Below are positions 61,856 to 64,000 of a DNA stretch of 64,000 nt, in pieces. This DNA comes from Steinernema hermaphroditum. Taxonomy: Eukaryota > Nematoda > Chromadorea > Rhabditida > Steinernematidae. The stretch lies in NCBI GenBank assembly GCA_030435675.1, contig CM059624.1, positions 9,634,769 through 9,698,768 on the forward strand, read 5' to 3'. The notes beneath the pieces were generated by a model that was not told the origin of the DNA, did no database searches, and was given only the letters and a program-made list of their open reading frames with translations. The first letter of the stretch is position 1; each line of letters opens with the position of its first letter. The position numbers and the translations under genes were made by a program.

Positions 61856-64000
61856 ATGGGTAAGAACAAGAACGGGAAGACGGATATAAATGAACTCAAA
61901 CAGGAAGTCCGGATGGTAGGATTACAAATATTCGACTGCCTCTAAGCTGATGAATGATTTAGGACGAGCACACCGTCCCCATGGAGGAGCTCATCCGTCG
62001 CCTGGACTCCTCGCTCGAGTCCGGATTGACGTCCACGAAGGCGGCTTCCGTGCTCGCCCGCGATGGACCCAACGCCCTCTCGCCGCCCAAGACGACCCCT
62101 GAATGGATCAAGTTCGCCAAGAATCTGTTCGGAGGTTTCGCTCTCCTCCTCTGGGTCGGCGCCTTCCTGTGCTATGTCGCCTACTCGGTTGATTACTTCA
62201 CTATGGAATACCCATCTAAGGACAACGTAAGATTCTGGATGGTGCGAGCTCATGTACAATATCCTATGTTTAGTTGTATCTCGGTATTGTGCTCATGACT
62301 GTCGTCGTCATCACCGGATGCTTCCAATATTATCAGGAAAGCAAGAGCTCGAAGATCATGGACTCCTTCAAGAACATGGTTCCCACCTACGCTCTGGTCT
62401 ACCGTGATGGCGAAAAGCAGCAGGTCCGCACCGAGCAGCTCGTCGTCGGTGACATCGTCGAAGTGAAGGGTGGAGACCGAGTTCCCGCCGACATCCGTGT
62501 CATCTCCTCTTTCGGATTCAAGGTTAATATCCGTCGTAACTTTCGGTTTTTAATTCAAAGCTTTTGTAGGTCGATAACTCGTCGCTCACCGGAGAATCGG
62601 AGCCCCAGTCGCGCTCTCCCGAATGCACCAACGAGAATCCTCTGGAAACCAAGAACATCGCCTTCTTCTCCACCAACGCCGTCGAGGGTACCGCCAAGGG
62701 TGTTGTCATCTACACTGGTGACCGCACTGTACGTTTATTCCTCGAATTCCTCAGACTCCAATGGTCTTCCTGTTCAGGTCATGGGTCGCATTGCTCACTT
62801 GGCTTCTGGACTCGACACTGGAATGACCCCCATCGCCCGTGAAATCGAGCACTTCATCCACCTCATCACCGGAGTGGCCGTCTTCCTCGGAGTTACCTTC
62901 TTCATCATCGCTTTCGTTCTGGGATACCACTGGCTCACCGCTGTTGTCTTCCTCATCGGTATCATCGTTGCTAACGTCCCTGAGGGTCTTATCGCCACTG
63001 TCACTGTGTGCTTGACCCTTACCGCCAAACGTATGGCCTCCAAGAACTGCCTGGTCAAGAATCTCGAAGCCGTCGAAACCCTCGGATCCACCTCCACCAT
63101 CTGCTCCGATAAGACCGGAACCCTTACCCAGAACCGTATGACCGTCGCCCACATGTGGTACGACAGAAACATCGAAACCTGCGACACCACCGAAGATCAG
63201 TCGGGAGTTGGAAGCGGTAACAAGGGAGACACCTACAACGCTCTGATCCGCATCGCCACCCTCTGCAACCGCGCCGAGTTCAAACCTGGCCAGAACGACA
63301 TTCCTGTGCTCCGCCGCGAATGCACTGGTGATGCTTCTGAGATCGCTCTCTTGAAGTTCACCGAATTGACCACCGGAAACGTCACGCAATACCGCAACAA
63401 GAACCCCAAGATTGCCGAGATTCCGTTCAATTCCACCAACAAATACCAGGTCTCCATCCACACCACCGACGACGGGGACAACTCCTACCTCCTGGTCATG
63501 AAGGGAGCTCCCGAACGCATCTTGGACCGCTGCAAGACCATCCTTCTCAACGGCAAGGAAGTCGAACTCGACGACAAGCTCCGTCAGGATTTCAACACTG
63601 CCTACCTCGAGCTCGGAGGTTTGTCTTTCCCGTTAACGTTCCGCTTCTGATACATTTGTTTTAGGCATGGGAGAACGTGTGCTCGGATTCTGCGACTTCC
63701 GTCTCAGCACTGCCCAGTTCCCTCGCGGATTCGAATTCGACACCGAGGACGTTAACTTCCCCGTTGAGGGTCTTCGCTTCGTCGGTCTTATGTCCATGAT
63801 TGACCCCCCTCGTGCCGCTGTCCCCGACGCCGTCGCCAAGTGCCGTTCTGCTGGTATCAAGGTCGTAATGGTCACTGGAGACCATCCCATCACCGCTAAG
63901 GCCATCGCCAAGTCCGTCGGAATCATCTCTGAGGGAACTGAAACCGTTGAAGATATCGCCATGCGCCGTGGAATCCCCGTTGAAGATGTTGATCCTCGCG
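61856..64000 (+). CDS. eat-6: Na+/K+-transporting ATPase alpha subunit (3' end beyond window)
   Basis: Exons: 61856-61915, 61963-62226, 62274-62522, 62570-62728, 62778-63618, then 63665 to the window end, where it is cut. Blocks: [139 protein letters not shown] and [20 protein letters not shown] with the phosphorylated Asp, then [11 protein letters not shown] and [13 protein letters not shown]. This is the catalytic subunit of the sodium pump. The closest named nematode match from memory is EAT-6. Codon use is strongly C-ending, suggesting high expression. Confidence 0.97.

Noticed and set aside
62751..63461. 236-codon minus-strand open frame
   Set aside because: Antisense to the largest Na/K-ATPase exon. 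C-ending codon bias on the plus strand removes stops on the other strand.

Overview
The window looks like compact nuclear DNA from a nematode. It has many short introns (mostly about 40-50 nt) ending in TTTCAG. It encodes a serpentine chemoreceptor of the class-gamma (srg) type and a protein with a major-sperm-protein-like domain. It also has acceptor-like TTTCAG sites 0-15 nt before many start codons, as expected for spliced-leader trans-splicing. Genes lie on both strands, many are tightly packed, and some are spaced like operons. No species is claimed. All gene models are hand-assembled from conserved protein blocks and splice signals; no alignment or transcript data were available.

Layout. 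1-5.3 kb: a secreted orphan protein (+), then a run of minus-strand genes at 65-222 bp spacing: an srg receptor, a phospholipase A2-like secreted protein, a DUF4536/DMAC1-like membrane protein, a small two-helix membrane protein, the NatB catalytic subunit NAA20, and a small single-helix protein. 6.3-7.6 kb: RRP15 followed 170 bp later by RNA polymerase III subunit RPC9/CRCP, a likely two-gene operon. 7.8-9.7 kb: AKT kinase (-). 10.7 kb: tRNA-Pro. 11.2-12.7 kb: a two-domain galectin. 12.9-13.2 kb: two tRNA-like elements. 13.3-14.5 kb: a four-helix membrane protein carrying a C-terminal MSP-like domain. 14.5-17.4 kb: gene-poor. 17.4-26.2 kb: three tandem amino-acid transporter paralogues (Aa_trans/AAAP family). 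26.4-30 kb: gene-poor. 30-32.9 kb: an orphan two-helix protein, tRNA-Asn, a tiny membrane protein and a charged coiled-coil orphan. 34.9-36.1 kb: SNAP-25 with two alternative first exons. 38.2-39.9 kb: a degenerate F-box/LRR-like protein. 42.9-48.1 kb: a small membrane protein, the spliceosomal pseudo-deubiquitinase USP39, the cullin-ligase RING protein RBX1 and a single-pass Cys-containing protein. 50.8-55.2 kb: a tau-tubulin-kinase (TTBK) homologue. 56.4-58.4 kb: an IL-17-like secreted protein. 58.8-60.1 kb: dienoyl-CoA isomerase ECH1 with an intronic tRNA-Leu. 61.9 kb to the end: the Na+/K+-ATPase alpha subunit, cut by the window end.

The genes do not form one pathway. They are a normal mixture of housekeeping genes (ribosome biogenesis, Pol III, splicing, N-terminal acetylation, ubiquitin ligase), neuronal or signalling genes (SNAP-25, AKT, TTBK, Na/K pump) and nematode-specific families. 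The least described parts are the 4-helix/MSP fusion, the IL-17-like cytokine candidate, the transporter triplication with GATA-type sites upstream, and several orphan membrane proteins. I saw no CRISPR array, insertion sequence or bacterial-type operon.
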